A DNA stretch of 37,984 nt, taken from positions 1 to 37,984 of the forward strand of contig JANOAR010000197.1 of the NCBI GenBank assembly GCA_031411235.1. Reading direction: 5' to 3'. Made by a program: the position numbers and the translations under genes. Positions 1 through 8,734 of this stretch are shown in pieces (within the stretch, counting starts at the first letter, position 1; the number at the start of each line of letters is the position of its first letter). This DNA comes from JANOAR01 sp031411235 (lineage in GTDB: Bacteria > Verrucomicrobiota > Verrucomicrobiia > Verrucomicrobiales > Verrucomicrobiaceae). Below the pieces are notes generated by a model that did no database searches, had not been told where the DNA came from, and worked only from the letters and a program-made list of their open reading frames with translations.

Positions 1-805
1 CGCGCACGCGGCCTGCTTCATCGCTCTCGCCGAAGATTTCAAAGCCCTTGCTGGTGTCGGGATTGATGAAGTCGATGAGATTGAGCGCGGATTGTTTGTC
101 CGCATCCTGGCCAAACTCAGGCACATAGGCGACTTCGAGCAACTGGGTGACCCAGGGCTCAGCGCTGGAGGCGATGGACTTCAAGTAGTCGCGCAGGCTG
201 GTGTTATCCAGGTTCTTGGCCTTGGTGGTGTATTCCTCTTTGTCATCCTCTAGGCCTTCCGCATCAGCGGCGATGCGCTTGGCCAGGGGCTCGAAGGCAG
301 GGATGATTTCTTTGTCGGTGTAGAGCTTGCCGCCGAAGTGGTAGAAGTCGATGCCCGCATCACCCTCCTTGAGGCTTTGGATCTCGATGCCGAGTTCCTT
401 CGCGAAGTCTTGCAGGTCGCTGTGATTGCTATCCACCAACTCACCGCCCAACTCCACGAACATACCGTCTTTGTTGAAGTCACGCTTGGTCCACATGCGT
501 CCGCCGAAGCGCTTGCTTGCCTCGTAGAGATGCACTTCCACGCCTGCTTTCATCAGCCGATACGCAGCCGTGAGCCCAGCGATGCCACCACCGACGATGG
601 CCACAGGGCCAGCGATTTTTTTGGCAGCGGCAGCAGCATCTTGGCCTTGCACACCGAGGGCTGAGGCTATGCCTGCCCCCGAGGCGAGGCGGATGAAATC
701 ACGGCGCGAATGACCCGTGGAACCACCGTTTGGATAAGCGGCAGCAGAGGCTTTGCGCATAGCGCGCATGACGTTGCGAAAGAGAGGAGTGCGACCGGAG
801 GACAT
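1..805 (-). CDS. Tat-exported flavin amine oxidase (FAD-dependent oxidoreductase), N-terminal part
   Basis: The reading frame is open from the ATG at 805 to the window edge, so only about 268 residues are visible and the C-terminus is missing. Residues 33-40 read SRRDFIRL followed by a small-residue hydrophobic stretch, a twin-arginine signal, so the enzyme is probably folded with FAD in the cytoplasm and then exported. Residues 71-78 (VGGGIAGL) form the dinucleotide-binding loop of a Rossmann fold. The later GGRMWT (101-106) matches the second FAD contact of the flavin monoamine oxidase/protoporphyrinogen oxidase family. The substrate cannot be told from this part. It is the last gene of a minus-strand series that starts with ExbB at 8089, 50 bp after a small membrane protein. 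The start is the first ATG giving a complete Tat signal. Confidence 0.85.
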   Translation of the reverse strand, partial: MSSGRTPLFRNVMRAMRKASAAAYPNGGSTGHSRRDFIRLASGAGIASALGVQGQDAAAAAKKIAGPVAIVGGGIAGLTAAYRLMKAGVEVHLYEASKRFGGRMWTKRDFNKDGMFVELGGELVDSNHSDLQDFAKELGIEIQSLKEGDAGIDFYHFGGKLYTDKEIIPAFEPLAKRIAADAEGLEDDKEEYTTKAKNLDNTSLRDYLKSIASSAEPWVTQLLEVAYVPEFGQDADKQSALNLIDFINPDTSKGFEIFGESDEAGRVR

Positions 806-855
806 GATGTTTTGGGGGGGAGAAGAGGTTTTTTTGAAGGTTGGGGCGCTCTGAT

Positions 856-1233
856 TTACCAGAGGATCTGATGCCAAAATACGATGCAGACGCAGGGGAT
901 GAAAACCAATAGCGAGAGCACCTTGAGTTTCTCGGCGTAAGGCTCTAGTCGTTCACTAAGGTTCCAGAAACAGTGAGCATGAATGAAGACGGCAATTGAG
1001 AGATAAGCAGCGCAGAGCAGATGAACGTCATCGCCAGTGATAACCAAGGATGAAGTGCGGCTTAAAACTCTCATGCTTTTTTCTCCGGAAGTATGTAGCA
1101 CATACACCAAAATCAGAGACGGCACGAGGCAGCCCGTGAACCATTTGGTCCACGGACTCTGCTTTGGCTGGTGGGCCAAGTCGTCCAGATCATCCAAGAA
1201 GGTTCGGTGGTCTTTGTTTGTCCAGAAGCCCAT
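856..1233 (-). CDS. Small membrane protein of unknown function (125 aa)
   Basis: The product is not recognised. It is a 125-residue protein with a charged N-terminus (1-30) and three likely membrane segments at about 31-48, 69-90 and 103-122. It contains several Cys and His residues inside or next to the membrane segments (HLLC at 71-74, HAHCFW at 85-90). The layout resembles small heme- or quinone-type membrane subunits, but no family motif proves that. It sits 48 bp downstream of a secreted protein gene and 50 bp upstream of the amine oxidase gene on the same strand, so cotranscription with both is likely. Calling it coding rests on length, clear membrane topology and operon fit. Confidence 0.65.
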   Translation of the reverse strand: MGFWTNKDHRTFLDDLDDLAHQPKQSPWTKWFTGCLVPSLILVYVLHTSGEKSMRVLSRTSSLVITGDDVHLLCAAYLSIAVFIHAHCFWNLSERLEPYAEKLKVLSLLVFIPCVCIVFWHQILW

Positions 1234-1281
1234 GTTCGGTGAGGTTACTATTCAGCGTCGTGCTTTGCTCCGCACACTGAT

Positions 1282-2376
1282 TTACTCGTCGTTCGTCGGC
1301 CCGATGCCCACCAACCACAGCTTCACGAAATTCATGATCTGCTGCTTGGTCAGTTGATTGGCGTCGAGGGTGTAGGTGATCTTGCTGGCGCTGCACGAGG
1401 GCTCTTCGCCTGTGGCAGCGGACATCATGGTGTCCTCGTATTTCACGATGCCGGTGAGCGAAGGCACGCTGTTATCCACGGCGAAGAAGGCCTCTTCATC
1501 GTTGGCACCCTTGAAGGCATCGGCTTCGGTGCTGGCGGGTTTGTTGGAGGCTTCGTTCCAACGGAGATTGAACTCATACTGGCCCTTGCCGTTGGTTTTG
1601 CGGTTGTCGTCCTCGACCCATTTGATGGAGCCAGTGACGACGTCGTCGTAGTCCTTGCCGTTCACGGTGTAGTGCATACGGATGCCGTTGGTGAGCCAGT
1701 TGCCCGTCTCGTAGTCGAAGTCGAGGTTGCCGCTGACCGTTACTCGCGGGTAGTTCTGCGAAGGGCCTTGGGCGAGCTGCACACCTTCAAAGCGCATGGG
1801 ATCCACGTTCTTGACTTGGAACTTGATCTCCTTGCCCTGCCACTGGCGCACATAGGACATGACGCCGTCGGTCTTTTTGCCCTTGCCGAACATCTTGCCG
1901 CTGAAGCCGTCGGTGAAGGCAGGTGCCTTGCCGATGGCATCGACGCTGATGCGGTTTTTGCTATCTGCGGTGCCATCGAGTTCATAAGCCCCGGCGGCGG
2001 TGATGGGCACAGTGCCGACCCATTTCCCAACGGTCTTTTTTTGCGTCATGTTGACGGGGTTGATGACGCCGAGGTTGACCGAGTAATAGAGTTGCCCCGG
2101 CTGCTCGACGCGCCCGAGGACGCTGCTGGTGATCAGGGGCTGGCGCTCGACCTTGCCTTTGAATTCCGTGGTCTTGCCGACGGTGAGAGCGATGTCGTAG
2201 GTGTCTTTGCTGCCCTTCTCGGGCTTGCCTTTGTCATCGACATGAGTGCGGGTGGCGAAGTCAATGTTGACGGTGCCAGTGATGGCTCCTGGCTGGGTGA
2301 TTTTTTCCAAGTCATCGGCTTGCACACGAGCGAGGGCGAGGAGGGTGAGCGGTAGAATGAAGAGTGAGTTTTTCAT
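1282..2376 (-). CDS. Secreted protein of unknown function (364 aa)
   Basis: The start at 2376 gives MKNSLF plus a hydrophobic run and a cleavage region near ARVQA, a standard Sec signal peptide. An in-frame ATG further upstream at 2421 would place 15 non-signal residues in front and is less likely. The mature protein is rich in Gly, Lys, Asp and Thr with alternating beta-type sequence, including GTVNIDFATRTHV and VSGNLDFDYETGNW, suggesting a beta-sandwich or beta-barrel-like fold. No catalytic motif was recognised. The C-terminus (about the last 30 residues) looks helical. It lies on the same strand as the ExbB/ExbD/TPR genes, 123 bp after the previous one, so it may be a periplasmic partner of that complex or have its own promoter. 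Confidence 0.75.
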   Translation of the reverse strand: MKNSLFILPLTLLALARVQADDLEKITQPGAITGTVNIDFATRTHVDDKGKPEKGSKDTYDIALTVGKTTEFKGKVERQPLITSSVLGRVEQPGQLYYSVNLGVINPVNMTQKKTVGKWVGTVPITAAGAYELDGTADSKNRISVDAIGKAPAFTDGFSGKMFGKGKKTDGVMSYVRQWQGKEIKFQVKNVDPMRFEGVQLAQGPSQNYPRVTVSGNLDFDYETGNWLTNGIRMHYTVNGKDYDDVVTGSIKWVEDDNRKTNGKGQYEFNLRWNEASNKPASTEADAFKGANDEEAFFAVDNSVPSLTGIVKYEDTMMSAATGEEPSCSASKITYTLDANQLTKQQIMNFVKLWLVGIGPTNDE

Positions 2377-2499
2377 CGTTGAGTTTGGGCGTTGAGGTTG
2401 AGTTAAATATGGCAAGGCCACAGGGGCGACGATGCTGAATGAACTGCGTTGAGCCGTCAGTTACAATATCCAAGTTCGCGGATAAACCTAGCGTGTTTG

Positions 2500-3387
2500 C
2501 TACGGCTTGGTCTGCTCGGGTTTCACGGCGAGGGCAGCCCATTGGGCGGGCAGCTTGCCCTTGCCGAGGACATCACGGTAGATGCAGGCGAGGGCATAGC
2601 CTTCGAGGCGAGCTTGGGGGCTGTCGGGCTTGGCCTTGAGCTGTGCATCGAGCAAGTCGAGCGCGTGGCTCAGGGCTAAGCTGGCAATGCCTTTATCTGC
2701 GCCAAAGCCAAGGGTGATGGCGCGATGGTAGTCGAGTAGGGCGAGATCCTGCTTGGCATTTTTTTCGAGCATGAGCCCGCGCAAGCAAGCCACGGAGGCC
2801 ATGCGGGCAGGGCGCATAGGCTTGAAAGGAGCCTGCGGTAGTGGCCCCTGGGCAGCGCTATCTTCGAGCGGCTTCAAATAGACGCTAACAGCGGCGAGGT
2901 CATTGGCCCCGAGAGCGGCCCAGGCTTGCAGTTCATTGAGCACGTCTTGATACAAGTCGCCGAGAGCGAGCGGAGCTTTGGCGAGGGTGCTGAGTTCATC
3001 GGCGAGTTCTTTAAATCGACCTGCGCCACGCAGTGCTAGCAGCCGATAAAACACAGCTTGGGAGCCATACGAGTCTTTCAGCGCCCGCACGGTTTGCAGG
3101 CTTGTGGCAAGGGCGGCGAACTGCTTCTCAGCACTGTTGAGATCGCCTGCTTCCAGGGCAGCGATGGCACTGGGCCAGTCTTTGGGCTCGATGATGTTGA
3201 GTGCTTTGAGGTTGGCGTAGGGTTGGTTGACTTGGCCGCCTGTGCTCGGGGAAAAGGTGATGCCGTTAGCGTCGGCAGCGAGGATGGTACCCGTCATGGG
3301 CTGATCCTGTACGGTGATGAGGCTAGCGGCTAAGGGCTCGGCAAAACTCAGCGAGGGGAATAAAAGAAGGGCGAGGAGGCGGTGCAT
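2500..3387 (-). CDS. Secreted TPR-like helical repeat protein (295 aa)
   Basis: A Sec signal peptide (MHRLLALLLFPSLSFAEP) opens the protein. The next 50 residues read as a small beta domain (GTILAADANGITFSPSTGG), similar to short barrel segments that precede TPR domains. From about residue 75 onward the sequence is all-helical with repeated Ala/Leu-rich pairs such as ALEAGDLNSAEKQFAAL, typical of tetratricopeptide repeats. It starts 55 bp after the 975-residue TPR gene ends, on the same strand. It likely works with that protein as a periplasmic scaffold associated with the ExbB/ExbD motor. The partner assignment is inference from gene order. Confidence 0.75.
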   Translation of the reverse strand: MHRLLALLLFPSLSFAEPLAASLITVQDQPMTGTILAADANGITFSPSTGGQVNQPYANLKALNIIEPKDWPSAIAALEAGDLNSAEKQFAALATSLQTVRALKDSYGSQAVFYRLLALRGAGRFKELADELSTLAKAPLALGDLYQDVLNELQAWAALGANDLAAVSVYLKPLEDSAAQGPLPQAPFKPMRPARMASVACLRGLMLEKNAKQDLALLDYHRAITLGFGADKGIASLALSHALDLLDAQLKAKPDSPQARLEGYALACIYRDVLGKGKLPAQWAALAVKPEQTKP

Positions 3388-3442
3388 AATCTGGGCGGAT
3401 AAGCTTTAACTTGATGACACGGTGAGGCGGATATCCTCTCCA

Positions 3443-6370
3443 CTACTTCACCCCCCAGAGGCCTTCTTCTTGGCTGGCTGGCAGGTCTAACTCGTTGCGC
3501 AGTTGTTTATAGATGACCTTGGCCTTCTCGATCCACGGGCCGCCAATGGGGTGATTGGTGAGTTTGTACATGCGGCCCACAGTGTCCTTGGCGAGGCGAA
3601 AGGCTTTGGCTTTGTTGCCTTTTTTGATCTGTATCTCGGTGGCTCGTACGCGAGCCTCGGCGCTGTATTCGACGAGGCTCTCTAGCGGTGGCGCGACGAA
3701 GGGCGTGTAGGCGTCGAGGGCTTTGTCGGGCTGGGCAGACTCTTCATACGAGCGGCCTAAGCGATAGAGAACTTCAGCGCGATTTTTGGTGAATCGAGTG
3801 TCCTGCTGCATAGCCAGAAAGACTTCAACAGCAGCGCTCCAGTCCTTGTTGGTGAAGAAGATGCGGCCTTTGTCGAGCATAGCTTCTTCGACGAATTCCG
3901 GCTTATCGCGCAGCTCGCGGATGACTTGGTTGAAGGCGGCGATGGCATCTTTTTGAGTCGTCGCGTCCCCGCTTTTGGCGAGCAATCGAGCCCGCCCCAT
4001 GAGGCCGAGGGCGTAGTGTTCACTGGGGCCGCGATCTATGGCGGCCTGAAACCAGGTGCCTGCGGCGATGTCGGTGTCGGGCCTGTTCATCGTGGCGAGA
4101 TAGCGTCCAATCTGCACGAGGATGTAGGGCGAGAGTTCGGTTTTTTTGAACTTTTGCAGATCTTCAAAGGCGACGGTGATCTGCGCGTCGCGCTTGGGGA
4201 ATTTGTCTTTGTTGGCCGGGGCTTGCAGGACATTGACGCGTGCCATGAGAAGCCAAGCTTCAAGGGTGGGAGAGAGGCGGCCACTGTCTGGAGCGAAGCG
4301 GGTGAGCTTCTCCACGAGTGCCTCGGGACTGTTCACCGTGCCGAAGAGGTCGATGTAGCTGCCGATGGCTTGTTCCAAGCCTTGACCGCCGGGGTCGGTG
4401 CCGAGTTGCAGGATGACGCCCTCCATTTCAGCGAGCGCTTCTTTACCTCGGCCCAGTTTTTTCAATGGCTCAATGGCTGAGACGATGACTTCGGCATCGC
4501 TAGCGCTGCCTTTGTGCTTGGCCATGTAGTCGGTGTAGAGTTTGACGACTTCGTCGGGCTTGTCTTCGGTGACGTTGACACGGATGAGCTGGACGATGAT
4601 GCGAGCGACCTCGGCAGCCTGTTCAGGGCCAGCGGCTTCGCTGAGGGTGCGAGCTTGGTTGTAGGCGGCGATGGCTTCGGCGCGATGGTTGAGCATGTAA
4701 TTGGCATCGCCAGCAAGGCTGTAAACTTTGCCGAGGTCGGTGAAGTCGGGGTAGTCCTTGATGAGGCGCGTGGCAATGTCGAGACAGGCTTGGTGCTGCT
4801 TTAGAGCGACATGACAGGTGGCTCGACTTAGCAGGGCGTAGGGCGTGTAGGCCGAGCTGGGGAAGTCTTTGATGAAGGCGTCGAGCTTGGGGCCTGCTGC
4901 CTCGTGGTCTTTCGTTCGGACAAGGGTGGAGGCTTCAAAGAAGCGCACGGGCTCGCGGTAGCGACTTTCGGGATAGGCCTGGGCATGGGCGGCTAATTCG
5001 GGGCCGGCCTCGCTATCGCGGCCAAGATTGTAAAGCGAGGCAGCGACGACGAAGTCGGGCAAGTCGCGTTCTTTGGAGGCGGCCTTCATAGGGCCGCGTA
5101 CTTTGTTGGCGAGGGTGAGGGCTTCGTCGTAGCGCTTCGAGTAGAAGAGGTTTTCGAGCATCAGCGTATTCACATCGCCAGCCATGGGATGCGTGGGAAA
5201 CTCCTGTAAAAACTGGTCGCCATACTTTTTCGCGACCTCGCGCTGACCTGTGATGAGGGCCGTGCGCATGGAGCCAAAAAGCATCAGGGGGCGATGCTGG
5301 CTCTTGGGCGCATCCTTCGCGCCTTGGGTGTAGATGGCGTACCCAGCGCTGCTGTTGCCGAGACGTTCATAAGCGTTGGCGAGCACGAGAAGTGGCACCC
5401 AGTCGGCACTGTCTTCCTTTTTGATTTCATCGCTGTACTTGACCAATTCGGCTCGCAACGCGGGTGTGACGTTGCTGCCCTGGCGGGCGGCGCGGCTTTT
5501 CAGATCGTGCAAAATTTCGCCGATGGGGGCCATCATACCGATGAGACGCACGGCGAGTGTGTTGAGGTTTTGATCGGCGGCGGTGCGAGCTAGCAGCATG
5601 AGCTTTTCATTAAAGCCGAAGCGGGCTAGGTCATACGGCGCGACGCGCATTTGCGCTTCATTGGCATCAATGAAGGTGTGGATGTTGCGCTCGGTTTCAG
5701 GCGTCACGGCACCGGGGGCGAGCCAGCCATCGAGCTGGGCGAGGAAGCCACGGAAAAGCCCGTCGGGCTTGGGTTTCACCGCTGTCTTGCCCGTGAAGAG
5801 CTGATCCATGATGGCCTTGCCTTTGGCAGCGTTGCCCGACTTGGTGTAGCAGGTGGCGACTTGGACGAAGAAGGCTGTGGGATCATAGCCGGAGGCTGGG
5901 GGGCGCGCCTGGAACTGCTCGTAGGCTTTGATGGCTTCGTCGTATTTGCCTTGGGCTTGTTTCACCACACCGATCTCTAGCAAGGAAAGTTCCCAGACGC
6001 TGTTACGTTGCTCGGGGGGCGTGCCAGCGGTGTTGGCACCTTTTTGATAACTGGTGGTATAGGCAGCGAGTGCTTCATCGTAGCGGCGCAGGTTTTTCAG
6101 GCAGAAGCCATAACGATAAAACATGACGCCAAACATGGGGCCAAAGTCATCGAAACCTGTCTCGCCATACTCTTTAAAAATGCGCTCCAGAGGCACAAGG
6201 GCTTCAGCGAATTTACTGGCCTCCATGAGCGTGGTTGCCTTGGCGAAGAGGCTGTCGATGTTGACGTCATCGACGGGTGCCTGAGCCTGGAGACGAGTGT
6301 TTATGCTCGTGATGACGAGGGTCAAGGCGAGCGTGATGGGGAATAGAACTCGATACAGACGCATGGTCAT
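3443..6370 (-). CDS. Large secreted tetratricopeptide-repeat protein (975 aa)
   Basis: A signal peptide or N-terminal anchor covers residues 4-30 (LYRVLFPITLALTLVITSIN). The rest is a long array of helical hairpins with TPR spacing, for example a unit near 95-125 (YGFCLKNLRRYDEALAAYTT) and one near 145-170 (GVVKQAQGKYDEAIKAYEQF), continuing to near the C-terminus (LYRLGRSYEESAQPDKALDAY). No enzymatic domain was found, so the role is probably a periplasmic scaffold that binds other proteins or envelope polymers. The start codon overlaps the stop of the second ExbD gene by four bases, strong evidence of translational coupling. Gene order ExbB-ExbD-ExbD-TPR suggests that this protein replaces TonB or TolA as the element that receives force from the motor. 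That last point is inference. Confidence 0.88.
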   Translation of the reverse strand: MTMRLYRVLFPITLALTLVITSINTRLQAQAPVDDVNIDSLFAKATTLMEASKFAEALVPLERIFKEYGETGFDDFGPMFGVMFYRYGFCLKNLRRYDEALAAYTTSYQKGANTAGTPPEQRNSVWELSLLEIGVVKQAQGKYDEAIKAYEQFQARPPASGYDPTAFFVQVATCYTKSGNAAKGKAIMDQLFTGKTAVKPKPDGLFRGFLAQLDGWLAPGAVTPETERNIHTFIDANEAQMRVAPYDLARFGFNEKLMLLARTAADQNLNTLAVRLIGMMAPIGEILHDLKSRAARQGSNVTPALRAELVKYSDEIKKEDSADWVPLLVLANAYERLGNSSAGYAIYTQGAKDAPKSQHRPLMLFGSMRTALITGQREVAKKYGDQFLQEFPTHPMAGDVNTLMLENLFYSKRYDEALTLANKVRGPMKAASKERDLPDFVVAASLYNLGRDSEAGPELAAHAQAYPESRYREPVRFFEASTLVRTKDHEAAGPKLDAFIKDFPSSAYTPYALLSRATCHVALKQHQACLDIATRLIKDYPDFTDLGKVYSLAGDANYMLNHRAEAIAAYNQARTLSEAAGPEQAAEVARIIVQLIRVNVTEDKPDEVVKLYTDYMAKHKGSASDAEVIVSAIEPLKKLGRGKEALAEMEGVILQLGTDPGGQGLEQAIGSYIDLFGTVNSPEALVEKLTRFAPDSGRLSPTLEAWLLMARVNVLQAPANKDKFPKRDAQITVAFEDLQKFKKTELSPYILVQIGRYLATMNRPDTDIAAGTWFQAAIDRGPSEHYALGLMGRARLLAKSGDATTQKDAIAAFNQVIRELRDKPEFVEEAMLDKGRIFFTNKDWSAAVEVFLAMQQDTRFTKNRAEVLYRLGRSYEESAQPDKALDAYTPFVAPPLESLVEYSAEARVRATEIQIKKGNKAKAFRLAKDTVGRMYKLTNHPIGGPWIEKAKVIYKQLRNELDLPASQEEGLWGVK

Positions 6371-6804
6371 TTTTTCTCAAATCCAGACAGGGTGATGGTG
6401 GTGATACCCACACGAGACAGGGAGTCCAAAACATCGACGAAGCGTTGCTGGCTGGCGTCATCATCGGCGACGACGATGACGACCGTCTTTTTATTGGTGG
6501 CTTCGGTAAGTTGTTTATAACGATCCAATTCACTCGATAAAGTGCGGTCATCGGGCATGGCTTGGTCGCCGATGAATACTTGCCCGGCTTTATCGAGACG
6601 GATTTTGAGTGGTTCGATTTGGATGCTGCTGGCTTTGCCACTGTCGGTCGGCAATTCCATGCTGAGGTCGGCCTCGCGGGGTGAGAGTGTGGAGGTGACG
6701 ATGAAATAGATGAGTAGTAGGAAGCTGACGTCGATGAGGGAGGAGATGTCCAAATTGGGATCCTCCATGTGGTCATCAGTACTGAAGCGTTTGCGGCGAG
6801 CCAT
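6367..6804 (-). CDS. exbD: ExbD/TolR-type biopolymer transport protein (second copy)
   Basis: The 145-residue protein has a short cytoplasmic N-terminus, one membrane helix (about 20-41, SSLIDVSFLLLIYFIVTS) and a periplasmic C-terminal domain of ExbD/TolR type. The proton-carrying Asp in the helix is present at residue 25. The periplasmic domain ends with the family-typical pattern of a conserved beta strand (TVVIVVADDDA) and a helix before VGITTITLSGF. It sits 15 bp after another ExbD gene and overlaps the TPR gene by four bases. It acts with ExbB in the inner membrane to turn the proton gradient into mechanical force on an envelope partner. The two ExbD copies differ strongly in sequence, so they may form mixed dimers inside the ExbB pentamer. 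Confidence 0.92.
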   Translation of the reverse strand: MARRKRFSTDDHMEDPNLDISSLIDVSFLLLIYFIVTSTLSPREADLSMELPTDSGKASSIQIEPLKIRLDKAGQVFIGDQAMPDDRTLSSELDRYKQLTEATNKKTVVIVVADDDASQQRFVDVLDSLSRVGITTITLSGFEKK

Positions 6805-6819
6805 GAGTGGAAGTGGGGG

Positions 6820-7260
6820 CTAAGATTTGGGGCTAACGCAAAAGACGATTTTATGAACCCCGGCGATGGCGGCTGCTTTGACGGCCTCTTTGGCATATTT
6901 GACCACGGCGGTTTTGTCACCACGGACGAGGATTTTGGGATCGGTGGTCGGGGGCATAGCCTCGCGGATGGTGCGCACGTACTGGGTCACAGCAGAGCTG
7001 TCGGCCAGAGGTTTGCTGAACTCATCGGAGAAGGTGCCGTCGGCATAGATATTGAGGATGATGCGCCCCGAGGACTCGCCAGAGGATTTGCCGTTAACGG
7101 CAGAGGGGATGATAACGCGCGGATCCTTGTGGTGCTCGATAAGGTGCGAGCTAACCATGAAAAACAACAGCAACTGGAAGACCATGTCGATCATGGATGA
7201 GTTATCCATTTTCGAGTCTTCCGCGATGCCTGTGATGGAGGCTAGTTTGCGTGAGCGCAT
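6820..7260 (-). CDS. exbD: ExbD/TolR-type biopolymer transport protein (first copy)
   Basis: This 146-residue protein has an N-terminal cytoplasmic segment, one membrane helix (about 20-41, SSMIDMVFQLLLFFMVSS) with the essential Asp at residue 25, and a periplasmic domain containing RIILNIYADGTF and KILVRGDKTAVVKY. The second of these is the typical ExbD strand-turn-helix. Length and layout match the family. It begins 34 bp after the ExbB gene and is followed at 15 bp by a second, diverged ExbD gene. Two ExbD genes behind one ExbB gene are known from Bacteroidota and Planctomycetota/Verrucomicrobiota operons. Keeping Asp25 in both copies argues that both conduct protons. Confidence 0.92.
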   Translation of the reverse strand: MRSRKLASITGIAEDSKMDNSSMIDMVFQLLLFFMVSSHLIEHHKDPRVIIPSAVNGKSSGESSGRIILNIYADGTFSDEFSKPLADSSAVTQYVRTIREAMPPTTDPKILVRGDKTAVVKYAKEAVKAAAIAGVHKIVFCVSPKS

Positions 7261-7294
7261 GAGAGGAATGGCAAGAAGGGTTGCTGCGTGTTGC

Positions 7295-8089
7295 CTAGTT
7301 CAGCCCGTCGGGCACTTTGGACGCCTTCACATCTCCGTGGGCTGCCTGGACGGCAGTTTCGACGAGTTGGGTGCCCGCCCCAACGCACTCGCCAACGAGG
7401 TCGTTGAGACGATTGCGGAAGACGTAAAACAGGAACAACGCAGGGATAGCGACGGCGAGACCGCCCCAGGTGGTGAGCAAGGCGACGGCGATGTCGCCCG
7501 CAAGGTCGGAGGGGTTGGCGGTAGATTTCACCTTCAGCGTACCGAAGGCTCCGACCATGCCGACAACAGTGCCAAAGAGCCCTAGCATGGGGCATATCTG
7601 CGCCATCACGGAGAAGTAGCCAATCCATTTCTGGTAGGGGCGCAGCTCGTTGGTGGCGAATTCCGCCATGGCATCCTCCACCTTTTCCCGCCCGAGAGTG
7701 GCATGGTCGGTGCCATCGAAGTGAGGCATCGACACGGTCATCATGCGCCCCAGGAAAGAGGGGCTACGCGAGGCGACGTCGATAGCTGAACGCACGCGGC
7801 ATCCCTTCATTTGACCATCCAAGGCATCGACCAATGGCTGCGGGGTGAAGCGCGTTTTTTGCAGCGTTATGATGCAGAGCACCGTGAGGGCGATGGTGGC
7901 GAAAAGACAGGCTCCGATGGGAGCCATCCAGATGCCGCCGTCATAAATCCAGACCTCGAACCACGATCTGGCTTTGGGCGGCACATCGGCCATCGAATCC
8001 TGAGCCATAGCGACCACAGGAAGGAGCCACAGGATGACGGCAGCGAAAACGTGGGAACAAAACGAACGAGTGTGTTGGCGTGGGATCAT
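7295..8089 (-). CDS. exbB: ExbB/TolQ/MotA-type proton channel protein with signal peptide
   Basis: The 264-residue protein opens with a signal-peptide-like segment (residues 10-30, ending PVVAMAQ), then a first family membrane helix at about 50-72 (GGIWMAPIGACLFATIAL). Helix two at about 165-185 includes CPMLGLFGTVVGMVGAF, the family signature. Helix three at about 205-228 (AVALLTTWGGLAVAIPALFL) carries the Thr pair that lines the proton path. The large cytoplasmic loop between helices one and two is as in ExbB. An extra N-terminal signal is common in ExbB proteins outside Proteobacteria. It is the first gene of the minus-strand operon, and the 177 bp upstream to the divergent GAF gene should hold its promoter. 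No clear ribosome binding site is visible. Confidence 0.92.
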   Translation of the reverse strand: MIPRQHTRSFCSHVFAAVILWLLPVVAMAQDSMADVPPKARSWFEVWIYDGGIWMAPIGACLFATIALTVLCIITLQKTRFTPQPLVDALDGQMKGCRVRSAIDVASRSPSFLGRMMTVSMPHFDGTDHATLGREKVEDAMAEFATNELRPYQKWIGYFSVMAQICPMLGLFGTVVGMVGAFGTLKVKSTANPSDLAGDIAVALLTTWGGLAVAIPALFLFYVFRNRLNDLVGECVGAGTQLVETAVQAAHGDVKASKVPDGLN

Positions 8090-8266
8090 AAACTAGCGAT
8101 TCAATATGAACTTGGTTTGTGGAAGGCCGCATAGTGGCAAGGGAGTCCACGGGGCGTCCAGTGCGAAATGAGGGGAAGCCACTTCAATTGCTAAATTTCC
8201 CCGCTGCCAGCGAGGGATTAAGTTTCTGCTCGCCAACGGGATGCATGGCGGATAACAACCCTTACC

Positions 8267-8734
8267 ATGAACATCAATGCCATCGTTTCCAACGACGCTG
8301 AACTGCGGGCGCAGCTCCATGCCGCAGTCTGCGAAGTCAATGCCGAGGAGGGCTCGGTGCTCTTGCTCACTGAAGACCGGCATGAGCTGGAGTTCGTCAT
8401 CTGCGACTCACCTGTGGCTGCCACGCTGTGTGGGATGCGCCAGCCTGTGGGCAAGGGCATCACGGGGCTCTCCTTCGTGCTCCAACAGCCGATGGTGGTG
8501 AATGATGTGGCTCACGACGCCTCTTTTGATCCTACGGTGCAAACGCTCACCCACGTCTCGACTCGTTCCATCATGGTGGTGCCGCTGGTGGCGCAGTGCG
8601 GCGAGTATGGGGCGCTCACAGCGCTAAACTCGCGACGGCCTGAAGGCTTTACCTCGGAGGATTTCACACGCTACGGCGAGGCGGCGCGGGGTATCACCGA
8701 ACGCCTTATTGCACTCAATCTCACGCTATCGTGA
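8267..8734 (+). CDS. GAF domain protein (stand-alone, 155 aa)
   Basis: The whole protein is one GAF domain. Residues about 20-60 give the first strands (EEGSVLLLTEDRHELEFVIC). The central region has the typical pattern PVGKGITGLSFVLQQPMVVN followed by D-F-D and SIMVVPLV, and the end has GALTALNSRRPEGFTSEDF leading into the last helix. GAF domains bind small molecules such as cyclic nucleotides, bilins, iron or redox ligands. The ligand cannot be read from the sequence. There are no membrane segments or output domain, so it must signal through a partner. Its stop codon overlaps the GTG start of the subtilisin-like gene by four bases, so the two are translationally coupled and the GAF protein is probably the sensor or regulator of that protein. 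Confidence 0.88.
   Translation: MNINAIVSNDAELRAQLHAAVCEVNAEEGSVLLLTEDRHELEFVICDSPVAATLCGMRQPVGKGITGLSFVLQQPMVVNDVAHDASFDPTVQTLTHVSTRSIMVVPLVAQCGEYGALTALNSRRPEGFTSEDFTRYGEAARGITERLIALNLTLS

Noticed and set aside
1354..2355. Long plus-strand open frame opposite the secreted 364-aa gene
   Set aside because: Its product is Val/Gly/Ala-rich with no domain and it mirrors the codon bias of the minus-strand gene, which has a signal peptide and operon context.
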